Source: Rhodopirellula sp. SM50
GTDB taxonomy: Bacteria; Planctomycetota; Planctomycetia; Pirellulales; Pirellulaceae
Reading direction: 5' to 3'
Assembly: GCF_002289565.1 (NCBI RefSeq)
Contig: NZ_NTFY01000060.1
Location: 288,869 to 352,868 of the forward strand
DNA: 64,000 nt
The translations under genes were made by a program, and so were the position numbers. Positions 18,776 through 28,362 of this stretch are shown here, piece by piece. Positions within the stretch are counted from its first letter, which is position 1. Every line of letters begins with the position of its first letter. The notes beneath the pieces are model-generated. The model was not told the origin of the DNA. It did no database searches and saw only the letters and a list, made by a program, of their open reading frames with translations.

Positions 18776-19978
18776 TCAATCGGCATCAAAATCACCGACA
18801 ACGCCGTACACGGGCAGCCAGTTGGAATACGACTTCATCTCGGGATCACCGATTTGAATGTAACCATGCTGCTCGGCGAGATTGAAGCGCCGATACGGGC
18901 AGCCTTTGGGAATCGAAATCCGCAGCCGATAACTGCCTTCGGTCTCGAGTGGCTGGAGTTCGGCTTGCAGTTCTTTCGGCTCGACGTCCAGCACCGCGAT
19001 GTTTCGGGAGCGATCGGCACGTGAGCGGACGACGACAAACAGATCGTGTTGCTCGTTGTTCTCCACGGTGCCGAAATCGACTCCGGTGCGACGATCGACG
19101 TTGGGCCCGTAAAAGCCGATCGGTGGACGAACTCGACCTCCAAAGTCCAGCTTGCATTGCTGTTGCTGGCCGTCGACCTCGACCGTCAATTCGAGTTGGT
19201 CGCTGTAGTGGCCGTAGTCCTTGGCTTCCATTTCAACGGTGATGCGACTGGCCACCGTTGCCGACCGGTCGCCGAGAGTCTGGTCACCGCGCGTCTGCTG
19301 GTCGATCGGTTCGGGAACAGCGACCCACTGAAGATCAAATGCCGGATTGGAAACATCGACGACGTTCAAACGCTGCGCCAGCTGGCTGTAGATCACAAAG
19401 TCGACCGTCGATGCCTGTCCCATGTCATGGCTGCCGAAGTCGATCGCTCCGGGAAGGACCAGCTCTTTTCGTTGTCGACTTGAAACCGACAAGACGAGCG
19501 TCTTGTTCAGCGGATCGTTGGTCGCAATTGTCACCCTGCCTTGGAAAGGCTCGGTCGACGGTTGACTGCTGGTAACCCATTGGATCGTGCATCGAGTGGA
19601 TTCACCCGCTGAGAGTCGCTGTTCTTCCAATTGGGCCGTTAAACGATCCGAACTGGTCTCGCGGATTCGAAGATTCAACTCGGCATCGCCGACGTTTTCG
19701 ATCTCGACGGTGTGCCGCAAGGTTTCCTCCGGACGGACCCAGCCGAAGTCGTGCACCGCGGGCCACGCACGTGCCGATGGGCGGGGCTTGTTTTGATACG
19801 TTTCTCGCAGAATGGCTTGCCTGTCCAATTCCGCGACACGCTGATCGTAGTCATCGCGTCGGCTGTCGGGGACGCCCCACGGCTTGTAGCTGACGACCTG
19901 GGTGAGGGCCAGTGCGAAGGAGGCAAACCCGAAGACCAGGCCGCCGAAGACGAGCAGTCGTTTTGTAAATTGATTCAT
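18776..19978 (-). CDS. DUF1573 membrane-anchored protein
   Basis: 400 residues with one N-terminal transmembrane anchor (about 8-28) and the rest outside. Residues about 78-175 match DUF1573, an immunoglobulin-like beta-sandwich: HDFGWVRPEETLRHTVEIEN. A second similar sandwich appears to follow (DFGSHDMGQASTVDF) and a third near the C-terminus (DFGTVENNEQHD). Three repeats of DFGxxxxxE or similar spacing can be seen. DUF1573 proteins are common in planctomycete and Bacteroidetes envelopes; the biochemical role is unknown. It lies between the pseudopilin and PilM-like genes on the same strand. Confidence 0.85.
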   Translation of the reverse strand: MNQFTKRLLVFGGLVFGFASFALALTQVVSYKPWGVPDSRRDDYDQRVAELDRQAILRETYQNKPRPSARAWPAVHDFGWVRPEETLRHTVEIENVGDAELNLRIRETSSDRLTAQLEEQRLSAGESTRCTIQWVTSSQPSTEPFQGRVTIATNDPLNKTLVLSVSSRQRKELVLPGAIDFGSHDMGQASTVDFVIYSQLAQRLNVVDVSNPAFDLQWVAVPEPIDQQTRGDQTLGDRSATVASRITVEMEAKDYGHYSDQLELTVEVDGQQQQCKLDFGGRVRPPIGFYGPNVDRRTGVDFGTVENNEQHDLFVVVRSRADRSRNIAVLDVEPKELQAELQPLETEGSYRLRISIPKGCPYRRFNLAEQHGYIQIGDPEMKSYSNWLPVYGVVGDFDAD

Positions 19979-20095
19979 TCCAGTCTTTCACATTGCTGCG
20001 TCGATTCAACACGAGAGACCCCCATGGCATGGTGTGCCATGGAGGTCCCCAAAAGTGACAGTTCTGCGCTCTCGTTTGACAGAAAGCGTTCGCGA

Positions 20096-21355
20096 TCAGT
20101 TCTCTTCGAACTGGCCCTTGAAGGAGCTTTCGTCCAGGAACATGCCGCTGAACATTTCAGCCGGCTGCAGTTCGACCGTGCTGCCGGCGTATCCGACACC
20201 CGAGTAATCGGTCAAGTTGTCGGGGACGGGGAAACCGGGGTTCAGGTAACCGTCGCCGTTGGCGTCTTGGAACAGTTGGACCGAACCGTCACCCATCAAG
20301 ATGTTCGCTCCGCCGCTGTGGATGGCGAACCAGTCACGCGTGTCTTGCAGGTAGAAACCCGAGGGGCTCGTGTCGTCAGATCCCAAGGGGGCTTGGCAAT
20401 TGACGGTCGATGGGGCGCCGCGTTCGCAGTTGATTTGCTCGACCATCGAAACTCCGGCGTTGAGCAAGATCAAACGATTGTTGGTCGTCGCCAAGTAAGC
20501 GGGGCCGTCGTTGAAGGCTTCTGCGAGCAGCATCCCGCGGGGCAGTTCTTCTTTGGTGTTCGGAACGTCGGTGCCGAGAATCGCTTCGTCGACGTCACCG
20601 GGGCCGGCGTCGCCGAGCAACGGAATGTTGCTCGTCGCGATGCGGCTGCGATCCAAGACCGAAGCCATCAGCGGTCCGCTGGTGTCTTGACGCTCTTTGA
20701 ATTTTCCACCGGTGGACGAAACGATCTCGCCCGCCGTGCTGTCGTATTCCATGATCGGAGCGACGCGAACGAGGAAGTAGCCTGCCGCGTAGTTGGTCAT
20801 GTAACCCTGGTCCACGTACAGCCCACCGACATACTCGGCGGCACTGTTGTATTGGGTCGCACCGACGGTCACGGGGTTGGCCGCAAAGTCGACCGCTGCG
20901 TTGGACGAATCGAACATGCGATCGGCCGCTCCGGCACGCATGCGAGTCCAGCTGTTACCGGCCGACGGGCCAACCGTCACTCCGTTGCCCGACGTCGAGA
21001 TGCCGATCAGGTCATTCAACTTTTCAAGTGCCTTGGCGGGGTTGCTGGGGCACAACATGTCACCGGGGATGGCCGATCCGCTGTTGACCAGGTCGGCGAC
21101 CCAGCCGTAGGTGTCCATGTCACCGTCACGCTCGAAGTCGGAGGCACCGGTGCTCAAGCGGCCCAGCGGGTCGCGGTCGGAGAACGTGTACATTCCGATT
21201 CCGAACTGACGCAGGTTGCTCGAGCACTGGGTGCGGCGAGCGGCTTCACGAGCCTTGGTCAGGGCCGGCAACGCCAACGCGGCCAGCAGGGAGATGATGG
21301 CGATCACCACCAACAGTTCGATCAGGGTGAAACCTGATTTTCGCATACGCGACAT
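20096..21355 (-). CDS. DUF1559 type II secretion pseudopilin-like protein
   Basis: 419 residues. The N-terminus carries a class III prepilin signal: cleavage before the F of [13 protein letters not shown] with the conserved Glu at +5, then a hydrophobic helix. The DUF1559 body contains the marker [15 protein letters not shown], and the C-terminal [19 protein letters not shown] is the typical H/G-x-G-D-GSV end. Start ATG 21355 has AAGGA seven bases upstream. Planctomycetes have expanded this family to dozens of paralogues; partner and role are unknown. It is the probable first gene of the cluster down to 14356. Confidence 0.9.
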   Translation of the reverse strand: MSRMRKSGFTLIELLVVIAIISLLAALALPALTKAREAARRTQCSSNLRQFGIGMYTFSDRDPLGRLSTGASDFERDGDMDTYGWVADLVNSGSAIPGDMLCPSNPAKALEKLNDLIGISTSGNGVTVGPSAGNSWTRMRAGAADRMFDSSNAAVDFAANPVTVGATQYNSAAEYVGGLYVDQGYMTNYAAGYFLVRVAPIMEYDSTAGEIVSSTGGKFKERQDTSGPLMASVLDRSRIATSNIPLLGDAGPGDVDEAILGTDVPNTKEELPRGMLLAEAFNDGPAYLATTNNRLILLNAGVSMVEQINCERGAPSTVNCQAPLGSDDTSPSGFYLQDTRDWFAIHSGGANILMGDGSVQLFQDANGDGYLNPGFPVPDNLTDYSGVGYAGSTVELQPAEMFSGMFLDESSFKGQFEEN

Positions 21356-22037
21356 TTCGAATTCCTTGTTTGGATTTCTGTGGACGGGGAAACAGTCCTC
21401 GCCCAAAATGGGGAACGATTTCGAGCAGTCGGCTGGCGGTCGAACCGGGTGGTGACGCGGGATCGTTGACAGTGATCGCGTCGCACCCTGACCTGCCGGC
21501 CGGCTTCTCTTTACTTTTAAAACTCCAGTGCATCGGCGTGGACGTCACGCCGATGACAGGCGTATTCAAGCGGGAGCTGGATCTGCTGCAATCTCAAACC
21601 GATTGAATTGCGTCAGACTTCATCGTTCCTTCGCATTGCGTCCGCAACTCCTTCACATCGCTCGGCGCAGTCGTCATACGAGGCGAAATTCGAGGTGCAA
21701 CCCAAACACTGGCTTCATGAAGCCTTCACAATTGGTGAAGGTGGTGGCGTGCGAGATGGCTGCTCGAGGGAGAGGGCGGCGGCGTAGGGGCGGCGGCCTG
21801 CCCGATTGATTCGGGACAGGTGGTTGACGTCATCCGATCACACGTGAGATCAGCCGATTCGCGCGAGCGTTCGGGCCTGCCGCACGAAGAAAACGCAGCG
21901 GGGCCCGTAGGCTGGCGCCAAACGGCTGATCCCGAGAAGCCGCCAAGGGAATGGAAGCCGCCAAAATTCTGCGAATGAATGCACGTTTCAGCGGAATGAT
22001 GTTGAGCAGCCCAGGCGGGGCCTGGTGGAGGTCGCTG
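21356..22037. other. Intergenic region with dispersed hairpin sequence
   Basis: No convincing gene is present. A hairpin-forming block at about 21840-21935 pairs ATCAGCCGATTCGCGCGAGC with GGCGCCAAACGGCTGAT. It is related to the interior of the nested element at 58575-58655, which has the same GGGCCCGTAGGCT and CCAAACGGCTGAT strings. Confidence 0.5.
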
Positions 22038-22140
22038 CACTTGCTGGGGACGCAAGCTGGAAGCTTACGCCACTTGCCGGGGACGCAAGCTGGAAGCTTA
22101 CGCCACTTGCCGGGGACGCAAGCTGGAAGCTTACGCCACT
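22038..22140. repeat. 33-bp tandem repeat, three copies
   Basis: Three near-identical 33-bp units (22038-22070, 22071-22103, 22104-22136) carry the core CGCAAGCTGGAAGCTTACGCC. The core folds as GTAAGCT-TCC-AGCTTGC on the minus strand. The array ends exactly at the 3' end of the DUF1080 gene. The same core recurs as a 27-bp repeat at 34400-34507. Confidence 0.88.
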
Positions 22141-22876
22141 AGAGGTTTTGCAGGCGGACGTTTTTGAATTCGGCCCACATCGGTGCTCCGGCGTGCAGCT
22201 GCAGTCCGATGAAGCCTTTGGAAAACGACTTTTCCGGATGGTTGTCGGTGAAGTCCAGGATCAACCGGCCGTTGAGAAAGTGTTGCAGATGATTACCCTT
22301 GGCGATGATCACCACGTCGTTCCACTGGTCGACTTTCATCAACTCTTTGAACTCGCCTTTGCTGATCAGCGGTTCGCCGATGACCTTCTTGCCGTCTTTG
22401 TTCCAGACCGCTTTTTCACCGACCAGACAGATGCGTCCGCGCGAGCCTTTTTCGTCGTAGATGAAACCAGGCACGCTCGGCAGGTCTTCTTCGTTGCGGA
22501 TCTCATGCTGGTAGCCACGCAGCACCCATTGGTTGACCGCTTGCTCATCCGTCTTGACGCGTTGCGATCGATATTGAATGCCCGAGTTATTTGACGCGGT
22601 GCAGCGGAACGACAATCGCAGCTCAAAATCAGCGACTTCGTCTTTCCAAATCAGAAACGTATTTCCCTTGGTCGAAACCTCCTTCGTCGTCTCGCCATGA
22701 ATCACGCCGTCGCGAACACTCCACAGCCGCGAGTCGCCGTCCCAACCGGTCAGGTCTTCGCCGTTGAACAGCTGGGTCATGCCGTCCGGCTCAGGGGGCG
22801 CCGTGACCGCGGGCGACTCGGCGAGACAGGCGGAAACGAACAGACAAAGGGTGCCGAACAGGACGGGGCGAAGCAT
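22139..22876 (-). CDS. DUF1080 (3-keto-disaccharide hydrolase family) lipoprotein
   Basis: 245 residues. The N-terminal signal ends in a plausible lipobox, VSAC, with Cys17. The rest is one DUF1080 domain, a concanavalin-like beta-sandwich: LFNGEDLTGWDGD, NSGIQYRSQ, and a C-terminal GFIGLQLHAGAPMWAEFKNV. Some members hydrolyse 3-keto-glycosides, but most planctomycete paralogues are uncharacterised. TAG (22139-22141) lies at the edge of the 33-bp repeat array. Confidence 0.9.
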   Translation of the reverse strand: MLRPVLFGTLCLFVSACLAESPAVTAPPEPDGMTQLFNGEDLTGWDGDSRLWSVRDGVIHGETTKEVSTKGNTFLIWKDEVADFELRLSFRCTASNNSGIQYRSQRVKTDEQAVNQWVLRGYQHEIRNEEDLPSVPGFIYDEKGSRGRICLVGEKAVWNKDGKKVIGEPLISKGEFKELMKVDQWNDVVIIAKGNHLQHFLNGRLILDFTDNHPEKSFSKGFIGLQLHAGAPMWAEFKNVRLQNL

Positions 22877-22966
22877 GGGAGTTCTCTTGAGAGGGGAGTG
22901 TTTGACAGGGAGGGTGATTCGAGCTCAGTATTATGACCGGAGACGGTTGGGGGTGCCAGGGTTTGA

Positions 22967-23013
22967 GGTTCCAGGTTCCAGGTTCCAGGTTCCAGGTTCC
23001 AGATTTGAGATTT
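22967..23013. repeat. Heptamer array (GGTTCCA) followed by GATTTGA
   Basis: Five exact copies of GGTTCCA (22967-23001) are followed by GATTTGAGATTT, the unit seen at 1598. The array lies in the divergent spacer between the DUF1080 and DUF3127 genes, together with CTTTCTGCCC / TTTTTCTGCC motifs at about 23062-23089 that resemble half of the inverted arrays at 45659. Confidence 0.8.
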
Positions 23014-23190
23014 TTCTCGGGCGTGTGTTTTGATTTTCTCGTCACCGCTGTTCCTGTCCCGATCTTTCTGCCCACGATTTTTCTGCCATCTCTCCACCCC
23101 CGCACCTGCTCCCCCTCTCACTCTCGAGCCGGACAGGCTACAATTCGCGACCCCGAAAAACACTAATTCCGAGCGATTTTGAGAGAAGCG

Positions 23191-23571
23191 ATGAGCGACC
23201 CATCCGTAACCGGCGTTGTCCATTTGATCGAGGAAACCAAGACGTACGGCAGCAAGGGTTTTCGCAAGCGATTGGTGGTGTTGGAGCAGGATAAAGGCAG
23301 CTTCACCAATTTTGTGCCGGTCGAATTCACCCGCGATTCCTGTGACTCGGTCGACGAGATGAACGAAGGCGACGAGGTCGAGATCACCTATCGGCTCAAC
23401 GGCCGACGCTGGCAAAAGGACGCCAACAGCGAAGTCAAGTTCTTCGTCAATGTCGAAGCGACGTCCTTCAAAATCACCGGGAACGCCAACCCGGCCGACG
23501 CGATGAGCGAGCGGGTGACTGACCCCAACGCGGCGTTTGACGAAGCCAGTGAAGAAGACGCCCCGTTCTGA
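23191..23571 (+). CDS. DUF3127 small protein (ssDNA-binding-like fold)
   Basis: 126 residues. The core GVVHLIEETKTYGSKGFRKR, FVPVEFTRD and GDEVEITYRLNGR matches DUF3127, a small OB-fold-like family known mainly from Bacteroidetes and planctomycetes. The C-terminus is acidic (DEASEEDAPF), resembling the acidic tail of single-strand DNA-binding proteins. ATG 23191 is preferred to an upstream TTG because a GAGAGAAG stretch precedes it. Nucleic-acid binding is inferred from fold and tail only. Confidence 0.82.
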   Translation: MSDPSVTGVVHLIEETKTYGSKGFRKRLVVLEQDKGSFTNFVPVEFTRDSCDSVDEMNEGDEVEITYRLNGRRWQKDANSEVKFFVNVEATSFKITGNANPADAMSERVTDPNAAFDEASEEDAPF

Positions 23572-23593
23572 CCCGCGCGTCGGGGCAGTGGCA

Positions 23594-23707
23594 GTGGGAT
23601 AGGCTTCCAGCCTGTCAAAGTCGCTGATAGACAGGCTGGAAGCCTATCCCACGTTGACAGGCTGGAAGCCTATCCCACGTTGACAGGCTGGAAGCCTATC
23701 CCACGTT
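23594..23707. repeat. 26-bp tandem repeat with one inverted copy
   Basis: Three direct 26-bp units GACAGGCTGGAAGCCTATCC... (23630-23655, 23656-23681, 23682-23707) follow one inverted unit at 23594-23616. Each unit folds as ATAGGCT-TCC-AGCCTGT on the minus strand. The array sits between convergent DUF3127 and PII genes. A solitary palindromic pair lies at 31680-31730. Confidence 0.88.
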
Positions 23708-23729
23708 GGCAGGCGGGGCGCGAGGGGCG

Positions 23730-24077
23730 TTAAATCGCTTCGCTGCCGGTCTCGCCGGTGCGGATGCGGATGCAGTCGTCCATCGGCAGGACGAAGATTT
23801 TTCCGTCCCCGATTTCGCCGGAATCACCGCTGCGTCCTCCCGACAGGATCGCTTCGATCGTCGGTTTGACGAACTCTTCGTTGACCGCGATCTGCAATTG
23901 CACTTTGCGGAGCAGGTTGACGCTGAATTCGGTGCCGCGGTAATTGCCGGTTTGTCCCTTCTGACGGCCAAAACCTTGGCAGTCGAGCACGGTCAAGCGG
24001 TGCACGTCGACTTGCGTCAGGGCTTCTTTGACGGCTTCGAGCTTGGTCGGTTGAATGATGGCGATGATCAATTTCAC
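23730..24077 (-). CDS. glnB: P-II family nitrogen regulator
   Basis: 115-residue trimeric signal protein that senses 2-oxoglutarate, ATP/ADP and glutamine status. The N-terminus MKLIIAIIQPTKLEAVKEAL and the C-terminal GDGKIFVLPMDDCIRIRTGE are diagnostic. The T-loop reads GRQKGQTGNYRGTEF: the uridylylatable Tyr is kept, but the usual ELYRGAEY context is changed. No amtB, glnA or glnD is adjacent, so target and modification cannot be read from context; glnK is an equally valid name. Confidence 0.93.
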   Translation of the reverse strand: MKLIIAIIQPTKLEAVKEALTQVDVHRLTVLDCQGFGRQKGQTGNYRGTEFSVNLLRKVQLQIAVNEEFVKPTIEAILSGGRSGDSGEIGDGKIFVLPMDDCIRIRTGETGSEAI

Positions 24078-24685
24078 AGCTGCTGCGTCCTTTGATGGTT
24101 TTCGTCAACGCATCAACCAACAAGTGATAGCGTTCTGGCGAGGGGCGACTATAACCGAACGGCGGCGACCAGAAAAAGCCCCAGGCAACGTCGCTGCAGC
24201 GCAGCGTCGCGGGAAAAGCCCGGGCTCGGAGGAGCGAGGCGGACACTCCTCCGAGCCGGGCAGCTTCCGGTCCGGGACGGGACCGAGAGTTCACAAGTCG
24301 CAACCATCGCCGAGAGAGCGGCGTTGCCGACAGCGTTGTTCGGATGCCCTGCCACCAGCCGAGACAAGTCTCGACTGGCGTCAGGGCAGCGGTAGGTAGA
24401 ACCACGTGTGTTGTTGATCGCAGGCCGGATTGCCGATCGCAGGCTGTGGTGTCGATCACAGCTGTGCAGCTGATCGCTGGCCAGGATGATTGTCAGAGAT
24501 TGCATCCCCCGCGCCAAAGATGCGATCGATAGTCGCCAATGGCTCTCAAGTGACTGTCCCCAAACGACTTAAAAAAAATCGCGGGTTCGCGGCGCGACTC
24601 GGTCGGCCGATTCGGAGGGCCTGATCTCGTTCTGCTGCCCAGTTGATAGGCAGGTCGATGCCAACGGATTAGGCACGCAGGAATG
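24078..24685. other. Intergenic region, inverted repeat
   Basis: No convincing gene. A strong imperfect stem-loop at 24218-24261 pairs GCTCGGAGGAG with CTCCTCCGAGC. At 24417-24458 the string GATCGCAGGC occurs twice. This is the likely promoter and leader side of the PII gene, but no clear promoter could be assigned. Confidence 0.4.
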
Positions 24686-24721
24686 AAAAAAGACCGCGTC
24701 CACCGTTTGGCGGACGCGGCC
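24686..24721 (-). terminator. Rho-independent terminator of first barrel gene
   Basis: On the minus strand, GGCCGCGTCC pairs with GGACGCGGTC across a ten-base loop, and the stem is followed by TTTTTT. It lies about 40 bp after the stop of the barrel gene at 24764. Confidence 0.85.
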
Positions 24722-24763
24722 TGTTGCGGGAATCGCGTTTGCGATTTCTGGACGCCTTGTTGC

Positions 24764-26122
24764 TTAGAACAAGAAGATCGTGTCGATTCCGAAGGTCGTC
24801 TGCTCTTCGCCTTCGTCCAGGCCGGCGACTTGATCGTCGTCCCAGTCGAAGCGGATTTCGGGACGCACGACCACGTTGGCGTGCGGCTTGTAGTTGACAC
24901 CCATGGTCAGAGCATAGATGTCGGTTTCGGTGCCGTAGTTGCTGAACACGCCTTCCTGGTTGTACCACTCGAAGCGTGCCCCGGCGGCCAGGCAATCGGT
25001 CAGCGTGTAGATCAGGTACTGGTTGATGCCGAAGGTGTTCCGAACGCCCATGTTGTTCTGGTTTTCGGTGTCCAGATAATCGCTTTGGAAAATGTACTGA
25101 ACATTATCCGTCAGCGCGACATCGGCACAGATCGAGTGCATGTAGCCCTTCTCGGTGTTGCCGCCCTTGTCGGCGAATCGGCCACCGATGGCGGCGTAGA
25201 TCAGGCTGATGTCTTCGTTGAGGGCCAACGAAACACCGCCCAGGAACGAGTCACCGTTGTCCTCGAAGCCGCTGTCCCAACCGAGCGTGTAACCGCCGTA
25301 GACTTCGACATCGTCGCTGACGGCCAGGGTCGCCAAGGCACCGGTGTGGGTGAACGGCTCGCTGTTGTACATCGTGTACGCGTGGCTGTAGAAGAAGTTG
25401 TCCGGGGCGGTCACGACTTCCCATCCGATGATGGTGTAGAAGTGCCCGACTTTGACCGACAGGTCTCCGTAACCGGCTTCCAAGTACAACTGCGGCATCG
25501 CGTGACCGTAATCGGGGCCGTTGTCCCAATCGTTGTCCCAGTGGTTGTTGGCGATCCCGAACGCTTGGGTGTCTTGGGAATCGGTACCGTAGATGTAGTC
25601 GATGCGACCACCGATATCGAATCCGCAGGACGTGTCGATCGCTTTTTCCGCCCACAACCAAGCTTGGTGCAGTTGGTATTCATCGGGTCGGCTGTTGAAC
25701 AGCGGCGTGGCGTCGGTGTGGTATCCCATTTGGACCCAACCGCCGGCGGAAAGGTTGCCGCACTGGCCGAACAGGGCGAAGGGTTCGCCCAGATCGCACT
25801 GGCCCAGTTTGTCGAACAGCCCGGCGCCGAGTCCGCCGCCGCATCCGCAACCGGCATCGCAACCACCGTCGCAGCCGGAGTCACAGTACTCGATCATGTC
25901 GGCGCCGCAATCCGGTTCGCAGACTCCGGCATCGCAATCACAGGGCGTTTCGCAGCCGCAACCGACATCATCGGTGCAGCCGACTTGGGCGATCTGCCCG
26001 CTCGCCCCTGGGGCGGCTTGGTACAGGGCGTGGTAGTTTCCATCGGCAGACGGTCCACCGGCCAAGGCGTTGCCGCCGAAGCACAACAACGCGAGTGTGC
26101 TGAATAACAATTTACGTTTCAT
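24764..26122 (-). CDS. Outer-membrane beta-barrel protein with Cys-rich N-terminus
   Basis: 452 residues. ATG 26122 (GGAG just upstream) gives a Sec signal ending ALA-GG. Residues about 48-95 hold 12 cysteines in CxC and CxxxC spacing, with two more before the barrel. The rest is a BBP2-like porin barrel: GGWVQMGYH, alternating strands, NFFYSHAYTM, and a C-terminal ending in phenylalanine (TIFLF), the usual outer-membrane insertion signal. It is a tandem paralogue of the gene at 26516, and the barrels are highly similar throughout. Transport substrate unknown. The Cys-rich plug is what stands out. Confidence 0.85.
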   Translation of the reverse strand: MKRKLLFSTLALLCFGGNALAGGPSADGNYHALYQAAPGASGQIAQVGCTDDVGCGCETPCDCDAGVCEPDCGADMIEYCDSGCDGGCDAGCGCGGGLGAGLFDKLGQCDLGEPFALFGQCGNLSAGGWVQMGYHTDATPLFNSRPDEYQLHQAWLWAEKAIDTSCGFDIGGRIDYIYGTDSQDTQAFGIANNHWDNDWDNGPDYGHAMPQLYLEAGYGDLSVKVGHFYTIIGWEVVTAPDNFFYSHAYTMYNSEPFTHTGALATLAVSDDVEVYGGYTLGWDSGFEDNGDSFLGGVSLALNEDISLIYAAIGGRFADKGGNTEKGYMHSICADVALTDNVQYIFQSDYLDTENQNNMGVRNTFGINQYLIYTLTDCLAAGARFEWYNQEGVFSNYGTETDIYALTMGVNYKPHANVVVRPEIRFDWDDDQVAGLDEGEEQTTFGIDTIFLF

Positions 26123-26433
26123 GGGTCTCCCTCGTCGTCCCGTCAAAGGACGTTCCTTTCTTGGTATTGCGTAGCGTGTGATCGGTAGACACATCGAACC
26201 GCAGCCTTATGCAGGCTGAAGTTCGACGTGTCCGGCGGTATCTGAAGGACGGATACGCCCGCCTTGCGAGGGCGCCGATCGAGAACCGCTTGACCATCTT
26301 CCAAGAGATGTATCGGGAGGAGATTGCCGAAAAATCGACTCTTCTGGCTTTTCGCATTCTGCCAGAATTGCCGATCTTGACATCGGGTGTTAATCCGTAC
26401 CGGTCAGGTGTTGTTTGCCGTGGCGGGGCCACA

Positions 26434-26476
26434 AAAAAAGCCGGCGGCCGCTCGAGGGGTTCGAGCGGCCACCGGC
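26434..26476 (-). terminator. Rho-independent terminator of second barrel gene
   Basis: On the minus strand a 16-bp stem (26461-26476 with 26440-26455) and a five-base loop are followed by TTTTTTT. It lies about 40 bp after the stop at 26516, so the two barrel genes are separate transcription units. Confidence 0.88.
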
Positions 26477-26515
26477 CGGTGCAGTGGACCTGAGCGGTCT
26501 TCGATTCGATGCGTC

Positions 26516-27850
26516 TTAGAACAAGAAGATCGTGTCGATGCCGAAGGTCGTTTGGTCGTCGCCGCTTTCCAAGCCGGCGACTTGATCGTCATCCCAATCC
26601 CAGCGGATTTCCGGACGCACGATGACGTTGGCGTGCGGCTTGTAGTTGACGCCCATGGTCAAGGCGTAGATGTCCGAGTCGTTCCCGGGAGCACCGAAGA
26701 TGCCTTCGTTGTTGTAGTACTCGAATCGTCCACCGGCTGCCCAGCAATCGCTGAGGGTGTAGATCAGGTACTGGTTGATGCCGAAGGTTTCGCGGACGGT
26801 AGCACCGGCCGAGGTTTCGGTATCCAGGTAATCCGACTGGAAGATGTACTGCAGGTTGTCACTCAAGGTCACGTCGGCGACGATCGAGTGCATGTAACCT
26901 TGCTCGGGGGTTCCCAGGGGAGCCGCACCGATGCGACCGAAGGTGGTTGCGTAGGTCAGCGTCAGGTCGTCGCTGAGTGCGACCGACAATCCACCCAAGA
27001 AGCTGTCACCGTTGTCGTCGAAGCCGCTGTCCCAGCCCAAGGTGTATCCACCGTAGGCGGTGACGTTGTCGTTCACGTTGTAGGTTGCCAACACACCGGT
27101 GTGGGTGAAGGGCTCGCTATAGTTCATCGTGTACGCGTGGCTGTAGAAGAAGTTGTCCGGGGCGGTCACAACTTCCCATCCGATGATGGTGTAGAAGTGT
27201 CCCATTTTGACGGACAAATCGCCGTAGCCGGCTTCGAAGTACAGTTGGGGCAGGGCGTGACCGTAGCCGTTGGCACCGCCGTTGTCCCAATCGTTATCCC
27301 AGCCGCGGTTTCCCGTGCCGAACGCTTGGGTGTTCTGTGCATCGATCCCGTAAACGTAGTCGATTCGACCACCGATATCGAAGCCACAGGACGTATCGAT
27401 CGCCTTTTCAGCGTACAACCAGGCTTGGTGCAGGTTGTACTCATCGGGGCGGTCATTGAAGATGGGCAGAGCGCGGTCGTGGTAGCCCATTTGGACCCAA
27501 CCGCCTGCACTCCAGCCACAATGTTCACCGAAAAGTGACCATTGCTCGCCCAGGCAGCAGTCGCCCAGGAGACTGCCGAGGCCGCCTCCCAAACCGCATC
27601 CACACGCCGAATCACATCCGCCGTCGCATCCGGCGTCGCAGCAACTTGCGGCGCCACAGCTGCTATCACATGCGTCGCCGCATGGATCGCAGCCAACTAC
27701 TGTTTCGCATCCACAGACCGGCTCGCCGCAATCGCAAGCGGCCGCGCAGTGCGAGACCAGTTCAATTGAGTCATTTCCGCTCGCGGTCATGCTGCTCGTG
27801 TAGGACGCGCAGGCAATCGCAGCCAGCATGGCAATCTTGCTAAGCTTCAT
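26516..27850 (-). CDS. Outer-membrane beta-barrel protein with Cys-rich N-terminus (paralogue)
   Basis: 444 residues, start ATG 27850. The signal peptide precedes a segment with 15 cysteines in about 60 residues, then three more (GDCC, EHC) before the barrel. The barrel matches its neighbour nearly strand for strand, including NFFYSHAYTM, YGGYTLGWDSGF, GINQYLIYTL and the terminal DTIFLF. The Cys-rich segment differs more than the barrel, with similar spacing but different residues between cysteines. Candidate for a disulfide-linked or metal-binding porin of the planctomycete outer membrane; function not determined. Confidence 0.85.
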   Translation of the reverse strand: MKLSKIAMLAAIACASYTSSMTASGNDSIELVSHCAAACDCGEPVCGCETVVGCDPCGDACDSSCGAASCCDAGCDGGCDSACGCGLGGGLGSLLGDCCLGEQWSLFGEHCGWSAGGWVQMGYHDRALPIFNDRPDEYNLHQAWLYAEKAIDTSCGFDIGGRIDYVYGIDAQNTQAFGTGNRGWDNDWDNGGANGYGHALPQLYFEAGYGDLSVKMGHFYTIIGWEVVTAPDNFFYSHAYTMNYSEPFTHTGVLATYNVNDNVTAYGGYTLGWDSGFDDNGDSFLGGLSVALSDDLTLTYATTFGRIGAAPLGTPEQGYMHSIVADVTLSDNLQYIFQSDYLDTETSAGATVRETFGINQYLIYTLSDCWAAGGRFEYYNNEGIFGAPGNDSDIYALTMGVNYKPHANVIVRPEIRWDWDDDQVAGLESGDDQTTFGIDTIFLF

Positions 27851-28362
27851 CGCTTTAAATTCTCCCGAATTCCATTTTCTGGGTTCTAAAAAAGGGCAGG
27901 GCAACAACGAATTACGCCCGCGACCAAAGATACGCGGGCCGCTGAGACCCTAATTGGTCGGGTCAAGGCATGTCTGACTGCTTGCCATCCCGTGTTCGTC
28001 TCCGATCAGCAGAGCCGACCGTGGTCAAAACGGGATTCGAGTGTCGGACGCTACGATTTGACCGTCTGACGCGTCGCCTCTGTCGTCACCTGCGTTATCG
28101 GGATGGTTTGTTCATGATTTGGGGTCGAATTGGAATGTTTTGCGTCGGTCCCCCCAGCAGCGGTCCACGTGGTCCAACTGTGCCGCGAAGCGCTATCAGA
28201 GAAACTTTGCCGACTGGGAAGAGGCTCCCTGATCCGCGGGTCATCCGACGGTAAACTGTCGGCAAACGGAATCCGAACCGCCGGGCGGTACCGCAATGGC
28301 GACCTTTCCGGCACACTTTGCCTTTCCCCACCCACTCGATAGTCCGACCGAGAACAAGACCG
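27851..28362. other. Divergent intergenic region
   Basis: This 512-bp spacer lies between the second barrel gene and ftsY. A short inverted repeat (GCCCGCG...CGCGGGC, about 27916-27941) lies in the barrel-gene leader. No gene or clear promoter was found. Confidence 0.4.

Noticed and set aside
19712..21337. 541-codon plus-strand frame
   Set aside because: It runs antisense to the DUF1573 and pseudopilin genes and its composition is that of a mirror frame.
22038..22140. Tandem 33-bp repeats as a CRISPR array
   Set aside because: There are no unique spacers between units; the units are directly adjacent and no cas gene is near.
24683..26107. 474-codon plus-strand frame opposite the first barrel gene
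   Set aside because: It is antisense to a clear signal-peptide barrel protein and starts inside its terminator.
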